A DNA stretch of 64,000 bases from Parvularcula marina (GTDB lineage Bacteria > Pseudomonadota > Alphaproteobacteria > Caulobacterales > Parvularculaceae): contig NZ_QUQO01000001.1 of NCBI RefSeq assembly GCF_003399445.1, positions 2,477,001 through 2,541,000 of the forward strand, read 5' to 3'. A program made the position numbers and the translations under genes. Positions within the stretch are counted from its first letter, which is position 1; each line of letters begins with the position of its first letter. The notes under the pieces were generated by a model. The model saw only the letters and a program-made list of their open reading frames with translations. It made no database searches and had not been told where the DNA came from. Shown here piece by piece: positions 24,238-34,145 of the stretch.

Positions 24238-25842
24238 ATGGGTGCGACCGCCGAAATCAGGCGACGGCTTGGCCATTCGCGGTTTCTGCCCCGGGCCATC
24301 CGTACAAGTGCCTTTCGCTACACGCTTGCCTATTTCATTGTCTTTATCGTCTCGTTTGCGGGCATCGGGCTGATCGTTTTTGCCTCGACCCTGAATGCAA
24401 CGATGAAGCGGCTCGATCTCGAGCTTGAAGCGGACCTCGCCTATTTCGCGCAGGTGAATATAAGCCAGGGGCCGGATGGATGGGCGGGCCTGACGGCGGT
24501 GGCCAGCGAAGTGGCGCGCCTCAAAGTGATTGAGCGCGACTCACTTTACGCGGTTTATGTTGGGCCTAAGCTCCGTCAGCTGACGAGTGATATCGGGATT
24601 TTGCCGCCCAAGGCGATCAATAACCCCAACATGTTCCGCTTCGAATACCCTGCGCGGGTACTCAATTATGAGACGGGGCAAATCGAAACCGAAACCCGCC
24701 CCGCGGTCGGTCGGGTTGCAACCTTCCTTTATGCCGGTGCTGAAGGCGAAGAAAAGGTGCCGGCCATCATTCTGACGGCACGGGACACAAGCGAGATCAG
24801 CCGTGTGACCGATGCGGCCAGCGCCATTGCCATCCGGGTGATGATCTTTGCGCCGTTCCTTGCGCTCATCCTCGGACTTTTATTCTCCTCGACCTTCCTT
24901 CGTCGGGTGGACCGGATTGGCCAGACGGTGAAGGCCATCCGCGACGGGGATCTGACAAAGCGTATTGCCCTGACCGGCACGCGCGATGAATTCGATACGC
25001 TGTCTGATAATATCAACGCCATGCTCGACCAGATCGAGCGGCTGATGACGGGCATGCGGCAGGTCTCTGATAACATCGCGCATGATTTGCGTTCGCCCCT
25101 GACAAGGATCAAGGCAAGGCTCGACAGTGCACTGAATGACCCTGAGGCCAATCTAGAGGACATCCTCGACCGGACAAATCTCGATGTCGAACGACTTCTT
25201 GCGACCTTCAACGCGCTCCTATCGATCACGCGGATTGAATCAGGGGAGGGCGGCGGCTCTCGCGTGTCGGTCGATATCGCCGAGGTCGCAGAAGAGATGC
25301 TCGAGCTCTATGAACCGGCAGCGGATGATGCAGGCTTTACGCTCATCAGCAATATCGTGCCTGCCCCTGAGGTTCTTGGCTCGCGCGAGTTGATCAGTCA
25401 GGCGATCGCCAACCTTCTGGACAATGCCTTTAAATATGCACGCCACCCGGACGATGTGGATATCGAGCCGACGATCGAGCTGACGGTTGCGCCCCGTCCC
25501 GGTGGCGGCGCGCTTCTCTCGGTCATGGATAATGGGCCTGGCGTTTCCGAAGAAGATCAGGAGCGGATTCTTCAGCGCTTTGTCCGTCTGGAACGCAGCC
25601 GGTCGACCATGGGGAACGGGCTTGGGCTCTCGCTTGTCTCGGCCATTGCCCGGCGGCACAGCGCGCAATTGTCCATTGGTCGCGGCTTGCCGCAGCATCC
25701 GGGCGGGCGTGCACTGACGACCAATAGCGATTATGGCCTTGGGGTCCGAATCGCCTTCCCGCCACCTCCGCGCGAGACCAAGACGCCTCTGGCGGCGGCG
25801 GCGGAGAAAAATGCGGCCACGATTTCACAAAATGCAGGCTGA
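24238..25842 (+). CDS. Sensor histidine kinase, partner of the OmpR-type regulator
   Basis: A protein of about 534 residues from ATG 24238 (GGAGGG at 24222-24227; TTG 24202 and ATG 24220 are alternatives). Two membrane segments flank a periplasmic region: LAYFIVFIVSFAGIGLIVFA and MIFAPFLALILGLLF. A HAMP domain follows (VKAIRDGDLTKRI), then HisKA with the phospho-acceptor in ADNIAHDLRSPLTR-type sequence (here DNIAHDLRSPLTRIKARL) and HATPase_c (NLLDNAFKYA, DNGPGVS, GNGLGLSLV). It ends in a Lys/Ala-rich tail. It starts 52 bases after the regulator stop, so they form one operon. Confidence 0.93.
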   Translation: MGATAEIRRRLGHSRFLPRAIRTSAFRYTLAYFIVFIVSFAGIGLIVFASTLNATMKRLDLELEADLAYFAQVNISQGPDGWAGLTAVASEVARLKVIERDSLYAVYVGPKLRQLTSDIGILPPKAINNPNMFRFEYPARVLNYETGQIETETRPAVGRVATFLYAGAEGEEKVPAIILTARDTSEISRVTDAASAIAIRVMIFAPFLALILGLLFSSTFLRRVDRIGQTVKAIRDGDLTKRIALTGTRDEFDTLSDNINAMLDQIERLMTGMRQVSDNIAHDLRSPLTRIKARLDSALNDPEANLEDILDRTNLDVERLLATFNALLSITRIESGEGGGSRVSVDIAEVAEEMLELYEPAADDAGFTLISNIVPAPEVLGSRELISQAIANLLDNAFKYARHPDDVDIEPTIELTVAPRPGGGALLSVMDNGPGVSEEDQERILQRFVRLERSRSTMGNGLGLSLVSAIARRHSAQLSIGRGLPQHPGGRALTTNSDYGLGVRIAFPPPPRETKTPLAAAAEKNAATISQNAG

Positions 25843-25945
25843 GCCTTGTTATTTGCGAAGATATTGCTTGAACCCCAGAAAAAATCAGCTCTCTATGACG
25901 CCCAATCCCGCACGTGGCGCGGGGTCTCGTTCATGGAGATAAATA

Positions 25946-26233
25946 ATGAGCAAAGCAGAATTCATCGCCAACGTGGCGGCGTCCGGCAACATGACGAACG
26001 CGGAAGCCAAGCGGGTGGTGGAACTGGTTTTCGGCGAAATCGAAACCGGTCTCAAGAAAGCCAAGAAAGAAGGCAAATACACGATCGGCACGCTCGGCAC
26101 CTTCACGATCACCAAGCGTCCTGCTCGCAAAGGCCGCAACCCGCGGACCGGCGAAGAGATCAAGATCAAGGCATCGAAGTCGCTGCGCTTCCGCCCTGCG
26201 GCCAATCTGAAGACCGCTGCCGGCACGAAGTAA
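25946..26233 (+). CDS. hup: HU family DNA-binding protein
   Basis: A 95-residue nucleoid protein of the HU/IHF family: SKAEFIANVAASGNMTNAEA, GKYTIGTLGTFTITKRPAR, and the DNA-inserting arm RKGRNPRTGEEIKI followed by RFRPA. It bends and packages DNA as a dimer. GGAG and an A-rich stretch precede the ATG. The basic C-terminal tail (NLKTAAGTK) is slightly longer than the E. coli version. It lies between the kinase gene and glnE on the same strand. Confidence 0.93.
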   Translation: MSKAEFIANVAASGNMTNAEAKRVVELVFGEIETGLKKAKKEGKYTIGTLGTFTITKRPARKGRNPRTGEEIKIKASKSLRFRPAANLKTAAGTK

Positions 26234-26255
26234 TCCTGACACGGAAGGGCGCGAT

Positions 26256-29081
26256 ATGACCGCGCCATTGCGAGATCTTTTGGCCGCGTCCCTTGATGAG
26301 GGCGCGGCCAAATCTATTCTGGCCTATGCGGAAGAGGGGGAGACCCCGCTTGACCGTTTCCTTGATGGCGTCGGGCATTTATGCCCCTTCCTTGGCCGGA
26401 TCATGCGGCGAAGTCCCGCCCGGCTGGAGCGGGTGTTGGATGCGACACCTGAGGGGGAGTTCCCGGCCCTGATGCCGGATCCGGCTTCTGGTGAGCTACC
26501 GCTCGAGGAGCTCAAATCCTATCTTCGCAATGCCAGGAATGACATCGCCCTTGCCGTGGCGCTGGGCGATCTCTGCGGTGTGCTGACGCTCAGTGAGGTG
26601 ACCGAATGCCTGACGGTCCTGGGCGACAAAGCCATCGCGCTGGCGCTAGAGGGCGGCGCGCGAGCGGCATCAGAGTTGCGCGGTGTCGAGTTCGAAGAAG
26701 AGCCGACCCTCCATCACGGGCTGTCGATCATTGCCATGGGCAAGCTCGGCGCACGCGAGCTCAATTATTCAAGCGATATTGATCTTGTCGCGATCTATGA
26801 TCCCAGCCGCGCTGGGCTGTCCCCGGACAGCCGGCTCGATGCCAAGGCGGTTGCGATCAAGACCGTGCAGATCATGGTCGATATCCTGAACCAGCAGACC
26901 GTCGAAGGCTTTGTTTTCAGAACCGATTTGCGGCTCCGGCCCAATCCAGGCGCGACCAATGTCGCCGTCAGCCTGTCGGCGGCAGAACGCTATTACGAAG
27001 AATACGGACAGAATTGGGAGCGGGCGGCCTTTATCAAGGCGCGCGCCTGTGCCGGGGATCAGAAAACGGGCGAGACGTTCATGCGCCTGATCCGGCCTTT
27101 TGTCTGGCGGCGGACGCTTGATTTCGGCGCGGTGGCCGACATCCACGCGGTCAAGAAACAGATCCATGCGGAAAAGGGTCGGCCTGACCTTGAGGTCCCC
27201 GGCGCGGACGTCAAGCTCGGCCCCGGCGGTATCCGCGAGATCGAATTCTTTGCCCAGACCCAGCAATTGCTCCTCGGCGGTCGTGACAAATCCTTGCGCA
27301 GTCCCCGCACGGAGGAAGCGCTCTTTGCCCTCGCAAAAGACGGCCATATTGACGAGGCGACGGCGGAGGATCTCTGCAAAGCCTATCAGCATTTGCGGGC
27401 AACAGAGCACCGCCTGCAGATGCGCGAAGACGCCCAGACGCAGGAATTGCCAGAGGATGAGGAAGGGCTGTCGCGGATCGCCGCCCTGATGAATGCGCCC
27501 GGCCGGGACGAGTTCGTCAACGAGACCGAGGCGCATATGCGGCTTGTGCATGATGCCTATGCGGATCTCTTTGACACACCAGAGCCGCATGAGCCGGTGC
27601 CCGGCAGCCTCGTTTTCACCGGCGTCGAGGATGATCCGCGTACCCTTCAGACGCTTCGCAATATCGGGTTCGAAGCGCCGGAGGTCGTCACCGACAAGAT
27701 CCGCCGTTGGCATATGGGCGCCTTGCGTGCGACCAAATCGGCGCGGGCGCGGGAGCTTTTGACGGGGCTTGTGCCGCGCATCCTGATGCAGCTGGGGGAG
27801 CTTGCCTCTCCCGATCAGGGGTTCCTTGCGCTTGATTCGCTTCTCACCCGCCTGCCGGCCGGGTTTCAGGTCTTCTCTCTCTTCACGGCTGAGCCTGAAA
27901 TTCTCGATGACGTTCTCGTCCTCTGTCAGGCGTCGCCTGAATTCACACGCAAATTCGGGGAGCGCCCGGCGCTGATCGAAGGGCTGCTCGAAGGCGTCGA
28001 TATCACCCCGCCAGATCCTCCCTATGCGCCGGAAGATGCAGATATGGAGGAGCGGCTTGATGCTGTCCGCCGGGTGATCAATGAGCACCGGATCAGGACC
28101 TCCGCCGGGCTCGTCCTTGGGCAGACAAGTCCGATCGCCACCGCTCGAGCGTTGAGTGATGCGGCGGATGGGGCGATTGAAGACCTCACTGCCGCCGTGC
28201 GGCAGGAAGCAGAGGCGGCAGGTAAAGCACCGCTCGGTGAGCTGGCCGTGCTTGGATTCGGGCGGCTGGGGATTGAGGCGTTGACGACCCTGTCCGATCT
28301 CGATCTCGTCTTCATCTATGATCTCGAAGAAAAATCCCATGAGGGCGAACAGCTTTTCGCCCGGCTGGTCCGGCGGATCGTCAGTGCCCTGTCGGTGCCA
28401 ACTCAGCAGGGCGAGCTCTTCAAGATTGATATGCAGTTGCGGCCCTCCGGCGGGGCCGGGCCAACGGCGGTCTCTTTCTCCGCCTATGAACAATACTACA
28501 CCGAGACCGCATGGACGTGGGAGATGATGGCCTTCACCAAGGCGCGTGTCGTCTATGGTGATGAAGGGATTTCACAGCGCATCGAGGCCGTCCAGAAGCA
28601 GGTTCTGACGCGCCCGCGGGATCCGGCCGAGATCGCAAAAGACGTCATTGATATGAGGGCGCGCCTTCTGGCCGAGAAAGCGCCGCGCACGCTTTATGAT
28701 GTCAAACGACTGCCGGGCGGGCTGACCGATATCGATTTCATCACGCAATATCTTTCGCTGATCCATGCAGAGCATCTGGGGCTCCTTCCGCGTCATCCGC
28801 GCGATGCGATCAATACCTTCTGCCAGCACGGTATACTGACCGAAGAGCAGGCGGAGATACTGCTCGATGCCCATGAGCTGGTTGAATGCACGATCCATTA
28901 CCTACGGGCGACAGAGGGCGGCGCGCCGCCTGAGAGCCTTCTTTCCGGCGCGCATTCACGCCTGCGCAAGCTCTCCGATCTGTGGGATGACAGCCCGCTC
29001 GATGAACAGCTGACCACACACAGGCGCGCGGTGAAGGCGTTGTTCGATGAGCTGGTCGGGCCTTATTCCGCCGAAATCTGA
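26256..29081 (+). CDS. glnE: Bifunctional glutamine synthetase adenylyltransferase/deadenylase GlnE
   Basis: A 941-residue enzyme that adenylylates and deadenylylates glutamine synthetase in response to PII, tuning nitrogen assimilation. Two nucleotidyltransferase domains are visible, each with a GxxDxDxxxxYD pattern: SSDIDLVAIYDP (first, about 170) and LSDLDLVFIYDL (second, about 680), each followed by an RLRPN/QLRPSG motif (FRTDLRLRPNPG and DMQLRPSGGAG). The length is typical. The last 19 bases overlap the end of the convergent kinase gene. Confidence 0.96.
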   Translation: MTAPLRDLLAASLDEGAAKSILAYAEEGETPLDRFLDGVGHLCPFLGRIMRRSPARLERVLDATPEGEFPALMPDPASGELPLEELKSYLRNARNDIALAVALGDLCGVLTLSEVTECLTVLGDKAIALALEGGARAASELRGVEFEEEPTLHHGLSIIAMGKLGARELNYSSDIDLVAIYDPSRAGLSPDSRLDAKAVAIKTVQIMVDILNQQTVEGFVFRTDLRLRPNPGATNVAVSLSAAERYYEEYGQNWERAAFIKARACAGDQKTGETFMRLIRPFVWRRTLDFGAVADIHAVKKQIHAEKGRPDLEVPGADVKLGPGGIREIEFFAQTQQLLLGGRDKSLRSPRTEEALFALAKDGHIDEATAEDLCKAYQHLRATEHRLQMREDAQTQELPEDEEGLSRIAALMNAPGRDEFVNETEAHMRLVHDAYADLFDTPEPHEPVPGSLVFTGVEDDPRTLQTLRNIGFEAPEVVTDKIRRWHMGALRATKSARARELLTGLVPRILMQLGELASPDQGFLALDSLLTRLPAGFQVFSLFTAEPEILDDVLVLCQASPEFTRKFGERPALIEGLLEGVDITPPDPPYAPEDADMEERLDAVRRVINEHRIRTSAGLVLGQTSPIATARALSDAADGAIEDLTAAVRQEAEAAGKAPLGELAVLGFGRLGIEALTTLSDLDLVFIYDLEEKSHEGEQLFARLVRRIVSALSVPTQQGELFKIDMQLRPSGGAGPTAVSFSAYEQYYTETAWTWEMMAFTKARVVYGDEGISQRIEAVQKQVLTRPRDPAEIAKDVIDMRARLLAEKAPRTLYDVKRLPGGLTDIDFITQYLSLIHAEHLGLLPRHPRDAINTFCQHGILTEEQAEILLDAHELVECTIHYLRATEGGAPPESLLSGAHSRLRKLSDLWDDSPLDEQLTTHRRAVKALFDELVGPYSAEI

Positions 29082-31327
29082 AGCGGCAGATCACCTTCCT
29101 GCGGCGCGGTCAGACGGGACGGCTTGTCCGATTTCGTCAGTATGCGCGCGCGATCCCGCAGCATGGAGGGCAGCATGACATCGACACCGGCCCGGCGAGG
29201 CAGGGTGATCGCTGCGACCGTGCCGCGGCGGATTTCGCTGGCGATAGCGAGAATGCCGTTCTGCGCTTCCATCAGGGATTTCGAAAGAGCGATGCCGAGC
29301 CCCGTGCCGCGTTTGGTCCGCGCGAAATGATCCTCGATCATCTCAAACGGCGCCCCCAGACGGTGGAGCTGTTCCTCGGTCATCCCGATGCCGGTATCGG
29401 CCACAAGGATTGTCACGCTCGTCAGATCGACAAGGGTCGTCACCGAGATCGAGCCGCCGCGCGGCGTGAATTTCTCCGCATTCGACAGAAGATTGATGAA
29501 GACCTGCTTGATCGCGCGGGCATCGGCCCAGACGCTCGGCACGTGATCGATCATGGCGGTCAGGTTGAGGCCGGATTCCCGAAGCTGCGGCTCGATGAAG
29601 CGCAGGCCTTCTTTCAGGGACCGTTCAAGATCCGTCTGGCCAAGCTTGAGTTCGAGCTTGCCGGCCTCGATCTTGGAAAGGTCGAGAATGTCATCAATCA
29701 GAGTCAGGAGATGGCTGCCGCTCGAATTGATGTCGCGGATATATTCGTCATATTTCTCGTGGCCGAGCGGGCCGTAGAGTTCTTCGCGCATCAGCTCGGA
29801 GAAGCCGATAATGGCATTGAGCGGCGTGCGCAGCTCATGGCTCATATTGGCGAGGAATTCCGATTTGGCGCGGTTGGCATTCTCGGCACGGAGCTTTTCA
29901 TTCTCATAAGACCGCATGGCCTGGCGCAGGTCCTTGCGGGAGCGCTCGAGAATATCGACTGTCATCTGCAACTCGCGCTCATTGCGCGCGCGGCGCTCTT
30001 CCTCGACCCGCATATCGGTGATGTCGTGACCGATCGAGACCCAGCCTTCACCAATCGTACGCTGACGGATGAGTTTCAGGATGCGGTCACCAGGGAAGAC
30101 CATCTCTGTCTCGGGCTCGACCATGCCGTCGCTCGGCGGCGCGAAATAGTCGTAGAGAAAATGCGGTTCGATGCCGATAACGCGCGCCAATTCCCGCACC
30201 GTCATGCCCTCTGAGATGTCGTCAGGATGGGCCTCGAACATCTGAACGAAGGTATCGTTCCACGCGACGAGCCGGCCAACAGAATCCCACAGAAGAAAAC
30301 ATTGCGGCAGCGCTTCGAGCGTCTCGCGGAGGCGCATGACAAGCTCATCCGTCCGGCGGCTTTCCATCCCCTCATTGGAGACCGGGATCATGATCCCTTC
30401 ACGGCAATCGGTCGGCGGGAAGGAAGTGATCCACACCATTTGCCAGTCGCCGTCCGCCTTCATGAAGCGAACGACACCTTCAGTCCGGGTGCCATTGCCT
30501 AAAAACAGGCCGAGGAGGGCAGAGAGATCATCGGGGTGCGTAATCTCCCGCAGCTCAGCATAATCAGCCGGTTCATCAGAACGCGGATAACCTAGTGCGG
30601 CGAGGGTTGCGGCGGGGAAGATGACGCCTTTGGCGTCCGCGAGCCAGGTGCCGCAACCGGCACGTTCCGGGCCGAGAAGGCGATCAAGCAATTGCTGGCG
30701 GTTGCCTTCGGTTTGGGCCTGAAGGCGCCGTGCGCGCGCCGCCATGGCAAGGAACAGCCCGGCGAGAGTGAGGATCGACACCGACGCCACAAGATAAGGC
30801 ATCAGGGCACGGAATACATTTTTCTTGTAAGGCGACAGGCTGACGATGCGCTGGTCACCGCGCAAGGGGCGGGCAGCCGCGATCCATGTTCTGCCGCGCG
30901 TATCCTTCAGCCGCCGGGCTTCACCGGTGGCCGGCACGGCGCGCAGCATCTCGTAATCGAACGACGCATTCGGCGCAGGCGCTGGGGCGACATATGATCC
31001 CTTGGGCAGATCGAGCAGATAGGTGCCGCCATCATCGCCTGCGCCAGCGGTCAGGAGATTGCGCACAGCCTGCGGTAGGGGAGTGGAAGGTCCGAAGGCA
31101 ACGGGTGTTGCAGGCGACAGACGATCCGCCGTTGTTAAGGTGCGTACGGATAAATCGAGCGCCGCCTCGCGCGTCAGACGCTGCTGATCCTCGACCGCCG
31201 CATAGCCAAGCATGCCAATGCAGGCACCGGTCAAAAGGAGGGTAAGAGATGTCAGCCGACCGAGATTCGGTGCGGTGAGCGTTTGAAAACGCCTGATCCC
31301 TGCCTTTAACGGGAGGCCGAGCTGCAT
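29063..31327 (-). CDS. PAS-domain membrane histidine kinase
   Basis: A 754-residue kinase. Start ATG 31327 is supported by AGGAAA just upstream; GTG 31381 is an alternative. An N-terminal membrane segment (SLTLLLTGACIGMLGYAAV) and a second (ALMPYLVASVSILTLAGLF, about 230) flank a periplasmic region. PAS-type sensing segments follow, including FLLWDSVGRLVAWNDTF. The kinase core has SHELRTPLNAIIGFSELM (HisKA) and HATPase_c boxes NLLSNAEKFTPRGG, DTGIGM and GTGLGIALSKSL. It resembles PleC-type kinases. No response regulator gene is adjacent. Two GGTTAACG repeats lie upstream. Confidence 0.9.
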   Translation of the reverse strand: MQLGLPLKAGIRRFQTLTAPNLGRLTSLTLLLTGACIGMLGYAAVEDQQRLTREAALDLSVRTLTTADRLSPATPVAFGPSTPLPQAVRNLLTAGAGDDGGTYLLDLPKGSYVAPAPAPNASFDYEMLRAVPATGEARRLKDTRGRTWIAAARPLRGDQRIVSLSPYKKNVFRALMPYLVASVSILTLAGLFLAMAARARRLQAQTEGNRQQLLDRLLGPERAGCGTWLADAKGVIFPAATLAALGYPRSDEPADYAELREITHPDDLSALLGLFLGNGTRTEGVVRFMKADGDWQMVWITSFPPTDCREGIMIPVSNEGMESRRTDELVMRLRETLEALPQCFLLWDSVGRLVAWNDTFVQMFEAHPDDISEGMTVRELARVIGIEPHFLYDYFAPPSDGMVEPETEMVFPGDRILKLIRQRTIGEGWVSIGHDITDMRVEEERRARNERELQMTVDILERSRKDLRQAMRSYENEKLRAENANRAKSEFLANMSHELRTPLNAIIGFSELMREELYGPLGHEKYDEYIRDINSSGSHLLTLIDDILDLSKIEAGKLELKLGQTDLERSLKEGLRFIEPQLRESGLNLTAMIDHVPSVWADARAIKQVFINLLSNAEKFTPRGGSISVTTLVDLTSVTILVADTGIGMTEEQLHRLGAPFEMIEDHFARTKRGTGLGIALSKSLMEAQNGILAIASEIRRGTVAAITLPRRAGVDVMLPSMLRDRARILTKSDKPSRLTAPQEGDLPLQISAE

Positions 31328-31433
31328 CGCTATTTCCTGCGGACTGTTAACACTTTTCGAATCATAGGGGCGTTTCTGCACCTATGTCACGTCCCGGTTT
31401 CGGGCTTTTTCAGTTATCTGCCGCAGGCGGAAT

Positions 31434-31454
31434 GGTTAACGCAAAAGGTTAACG
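31434..31454. repeat. Tandem GGTTAACG repeats upstream of the PAS kinase gene
   Basis: GGTTAACG occurs at 31434-31441 and again at 31447-31454, 13 bases apart. The reverse strand reads TTAACC with an ATT next to one copy, giving TTAACCAT, which resembles half of the CtrA site of alphaproteobacteria (TTAA-N7-TTAA); the spacing here is nine bases, not seven. The second copy overlaps the tolC stop codon. This may be a control site for the kinase gene. Confidence 0.4.
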
Positions 31455-32828
31455 AAGGCCGTCTTCTGACAGGAGCCCCATCGCCGAATAAAGCTGGATC
31501 AGGGAGGAGTAGAAACCGTAGCGGGCATCGATCTCCTGCGACGCTGTGGTGAAGTACTCATCACTCGCCAGAACCAGATCGGTCAGGGTCTTTGTGCCGC
31601 GCAGATATTCCTTCTGGGTCGACTCAAACTGCACGCGGGCATGCGCGCGGGCCTCGTAGAATTCCTCGCCAGCAGTCTTGCGCGATGAGGCGCGCGCCAT
31701 GGCGCCGCGGATCTGATCGTCGATCGCAAGGCGCTGAAGGTCTTCTTCTGCGCGGGCGGATCTCAGCTGGGCAACGGCTTGCGCCTTGCGGGCCTTGGTG
31801 CGGCCGCCATTCCAGAGCTCCTGATTGAGAGACAGGCCGACGCGGGCGTCTTCATCCTCAGTACGAGAGATAACGTCGCCGGCGATATCGGTCTCGACTT
31901 CCTGAAAGTGCTGATAAAACGCCGTCAGGTTCAGCGTCGGCAGATTGCTGCGCGAGGCTTCGTTGGCGCGGGCGCGGGCGGCCGCGGATTGCGAGCGGGC
32001 CCGGCGGAGGCGCGGAGAATTGGACATGGCCTCTTCGACAGCCTGTTCCGGGCTGAGGGCGAGGATACGCGGCGCTTCGGGTGCAACGAAGCCGCGGATC
32101 GATTGCTCATCAAGGCATTCAAGGCCGACTGTGTCTGTCAGGACTTCGAGCCGGGTGCGGGCGATAGCTTCGGCCTCGCGAGCACTGGCAAGCTGGGCGC
32201 GGGTGCTGGCCGCGCGAGAGCGCAGCTGGCTGGCATCGGTCAGTGTGATGACCCGACGCTCAAGGCGCTTCTCAGCGGATTCAGCCTCCTGCCGGAAAGC
32301 GGCCGCCTGCTCGGTCGCCAGCTCAAGCACGCTGCTGGCACGGGCATATTCGAGATAGGCGAGGGCCACAGCTTCGGCGATGCCGTTCTGCTGTTCGTCG
32401 ATGCCGTAATTGGCCGCCTGAAAGCTGTGCTGGGAAGCCTGTTTTGCGTATTTGCGCTGGCCGAAGGAGTAGAGCTCCTGACGCAGCTCAATGCCGATCT
32501 GGTCATCACGGCGCCGGTCGAGAGGCGGCGTATCGCCAAAACCGGTCTGCCCGAAGAGGGAGACTTGCGGCAGGTTCCTTGAGTAAGTCGCGATGACATC
32601 AGCACCAGCGGCATCCCGCCGGGCGCGGGCGCCATCGATCCTTGGGTCAAAGTTCAGTGCCTCTTCGACCGCTGCTGCCATGGTCAGGCAGCCATCGCCG
32701 GTGAAGATCTCTGAGGTCTCGCGCGTGTTGATCGGCGGCAATTCCCCACCGACCTCTTGCGCAATGCCCTGTGAGCCGATCGTAAGAGCCGCAAGAATCG
32801 CGGTGCCGGCTTGGTAACGATGTCTCAT
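31449..32828 (-). CDS. TolC-family outer membrane efflux protein (type I secretion)
   Basis: A 459-residue TolC-type protein with a signal peptide (ILAALTIGSQGIAQ) and two repeated outer membrane efflux domains, each rich in long coiled-coil helices. Landmarks are LTMAAAVEEALNFDPRIDGA near the start, NLPQVSLFGQTGFG, QELYSFGQRKYAKQ, and in the second repeat LPTLNLTAFYQHF and LNQELWNGGRT. It forms the outer membrane channel of the type I secretion system encoded upstream (minus strand). It is 18 bases after the HlyD gene. Confidence 0.9.
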   Translation of the reverse strand: MRHRYQAGTAILAALTIGSQGIAQEVGGELPPINTRETSEIFTGDGCLTMAAAVEEALNFDPRIDGARARRDAAGADVIATYSRNLPQVSLFGQTGFGDTPPLDRRRDDQIGIELRQELYSFGQRKYAKQASQHSFQAANYGIDEQQNGIAEAVALAYLEYARASSVLELATEQAAAFRQEAESAEKRLERRVITLTDASQLRSRAASTRAQLASAREAEAIARTRLEVLTDTVGLECLDEQSIRGFVAPEAPRILALSPEQAVEEAMSNSPRLRRARSQSAAARARANEASRSNLPTLNLTAFYQHFQEVETDIAGDVISRTEDEDARVGLSLNQELWNGGRTKARKAQAVAQLRSARAEEDLQRLAIDDQIRGAMARASSRKTAGEEFYEARAHARVQFESTQKEYLRGTKTLTDLVLASDEYFTTASQEIDARYGFYSSLIQLYSAMGLLSEDGLR

Positions 32829-32846
32829 GTTCGGCCTTAGTTCCTG

Positions 32847-34145
32847 TCAGCTCATCCGCGTGCCGCGCTGCATGGTCGAACGGATCGGCTCAAAGACGTA
32901 ATCGAAAAAGCTACGTTTGCTCCCCGAGGCGATAAATGTATCGACCGGCATGCCCGGAATAATCTGGATTCGGCCGTTCGGATCAAGTGAAGACGCATCG
33001 AGCTGTACGCGAGTCTCGTAGAAGAAGGCGCCAGAGACTTCGTCCTGAATAAGGTCGGCGCTCACACCCAGGACCTTACCGTCCAGCCGTTGCACCTGAA
33101 ATGACTTATAGGCGGTGAACTGGGCTTCAACGTCCTGACCGGGCTGAACCGCGTCACGGTCCGTCGGGGAGAGCCTAACGATGACGATCAGGTCATCCGT
33201 GTCCGGCACGATTTCCATGACGGTCTGGCCCGGGCTGACGACCCCACCAATGGTGGTCGCCGCAAGATTGAGCACAGTGCCGCTTTGTGGTGCACGAAGG
33301 ACGGTACGGGCAAGGCGGTCATCCATTGCGAGCAGCCGTTCGCGGGAGGCAAGTGACGTGGCCTGAGCTTCAAGCAGTTCCCGGCCGACACGCTCCTGAA
33401 AGCGGGCTTTGGCTTCGCGGATCTGGTTGGTGACTTCCTCACTATTCCGGATCGCCTGGTTGCGCTCGCCTTTCAGCCCCGAAAGCTGGGCCTCAAGGTT
33501 TGAAACTTCACGCTCGAGACGGCTGACATTGCCGATGGTCTCGAGTTTTTCCTCAAGCAGCTCGCGGCGCAAAGCGAGATCTTCGCGGGCGGTTGTCAGG
33601 GCCCGTTCGGTGGCGTCGATCTCACCGGCAACGTCATTGCGACGTGTACGCAACGCTGTCCGGCGGCTTTCCAGAACGGAAAGCTCCGCATTCAGGGCAG
33701 CCCATTGCTGATTGAAGAGAGACTGCTGGCGCTCAATGATATCGACACGAGTAATGTCATCGATCGGAATATCGTTCAGCGGAGCGAAATCGACCGTCTT
33801 CTCTTCGGAGCGAAGAGCGGTGAGGCGGATCATGTTCGCCGAGCTGACCGCAAATTCCTGTGCGAGTTCGTCGCGAGCGGATTCAGATTGAAGGGGCGCC
33901 AGTTCCATGAGGACATCGCCCTCTTTGACCATCTGACCTTCCTTGACGTGGACAGCGCTGATCATGCCGCCTTCAAGGTGCTGGATTTCCTTGCGGTTAT
34001 CCTGAACCACAATCTGGCCGGAGGCAGTGACGCCCTCGTCGAGCTTGGCAAATGTGCCCCAGATAACGAAGCCGCCGAAGCCGATGATGATGGCGAGAAC
34101 GGAGAGCCGGATCGAGCGATCCGAGAATGCGGTAGCCGTATTCAT
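32847..34145 (-). CDS. HlyD-family type I secretion adaptor
   Basis: A 432-residue membrane fusion protein. A single membrane segment (about 10-32, LSVLAIIIGFGGFVIWGTFA) precedes a lipoyl-type motif (GQIVVQDNRKEIQHLEGGMI) and a long coiled coil (about 100-280). The C-terminal beta-barrel has RTVLRAPQSGTVLNLA. It bridges the inner membrane ABC transporter and the TolC channel. Its start overlaps the ABC gene stop by four bases, so the three genes form an operon in the order ABC, HlyD, TolC. Confidence 0.93.
   Translation of the reverse strand: MNTATAFSDRSIRLSVLAIIIGFGGFVIWGTFAKLDEGVTASGQIVVQDNRKEIQHLEGGMISAVHVKEGQMVKEGDVLMELAPLQSESARDELAQEFAVSSANMIRLTALRSEEKTVDFAPLNDIPIDDITRVDIIERQQSLFNQQWAALNAELSVLESRRTALRTRRNDVAGEIDATERALTTAREDLALRRELLEEKLETIGNVSRLEREVSNLEAQLSGLKGERNQAIRNSEEVTNQIREAKARFQERVGRELLEAQATSLASRERLLAMDDRLARTVLRAPQSGTVLNLAATTIGGVVSPGQTVMEIVPDTDDLIVIVRLSPTDRDAVQPGQDVEAQFTAYKSFQVQRLDGKVLGVSADLIQDEVSGAFFYETRVQLDASSLDPNGRIQIIPGMPVDTFIASGSKRSFFDYVFEPIRSTMQRGTRMS

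Noticed and set aside
26769-28493. 574-codon minus-strand open frame opposite glnE
   Set aside because: The plus strand codes for a complete, well-matched GlnE. The minus frame is long only because of high G+C codon bias and has no family pattern.
31434-31454. A canonical CtrA site (TTAA-N7-TTAA)
   Set aside because: The spacing between TTAA units is nine, not seven; kept only as a repeat of unknown use.
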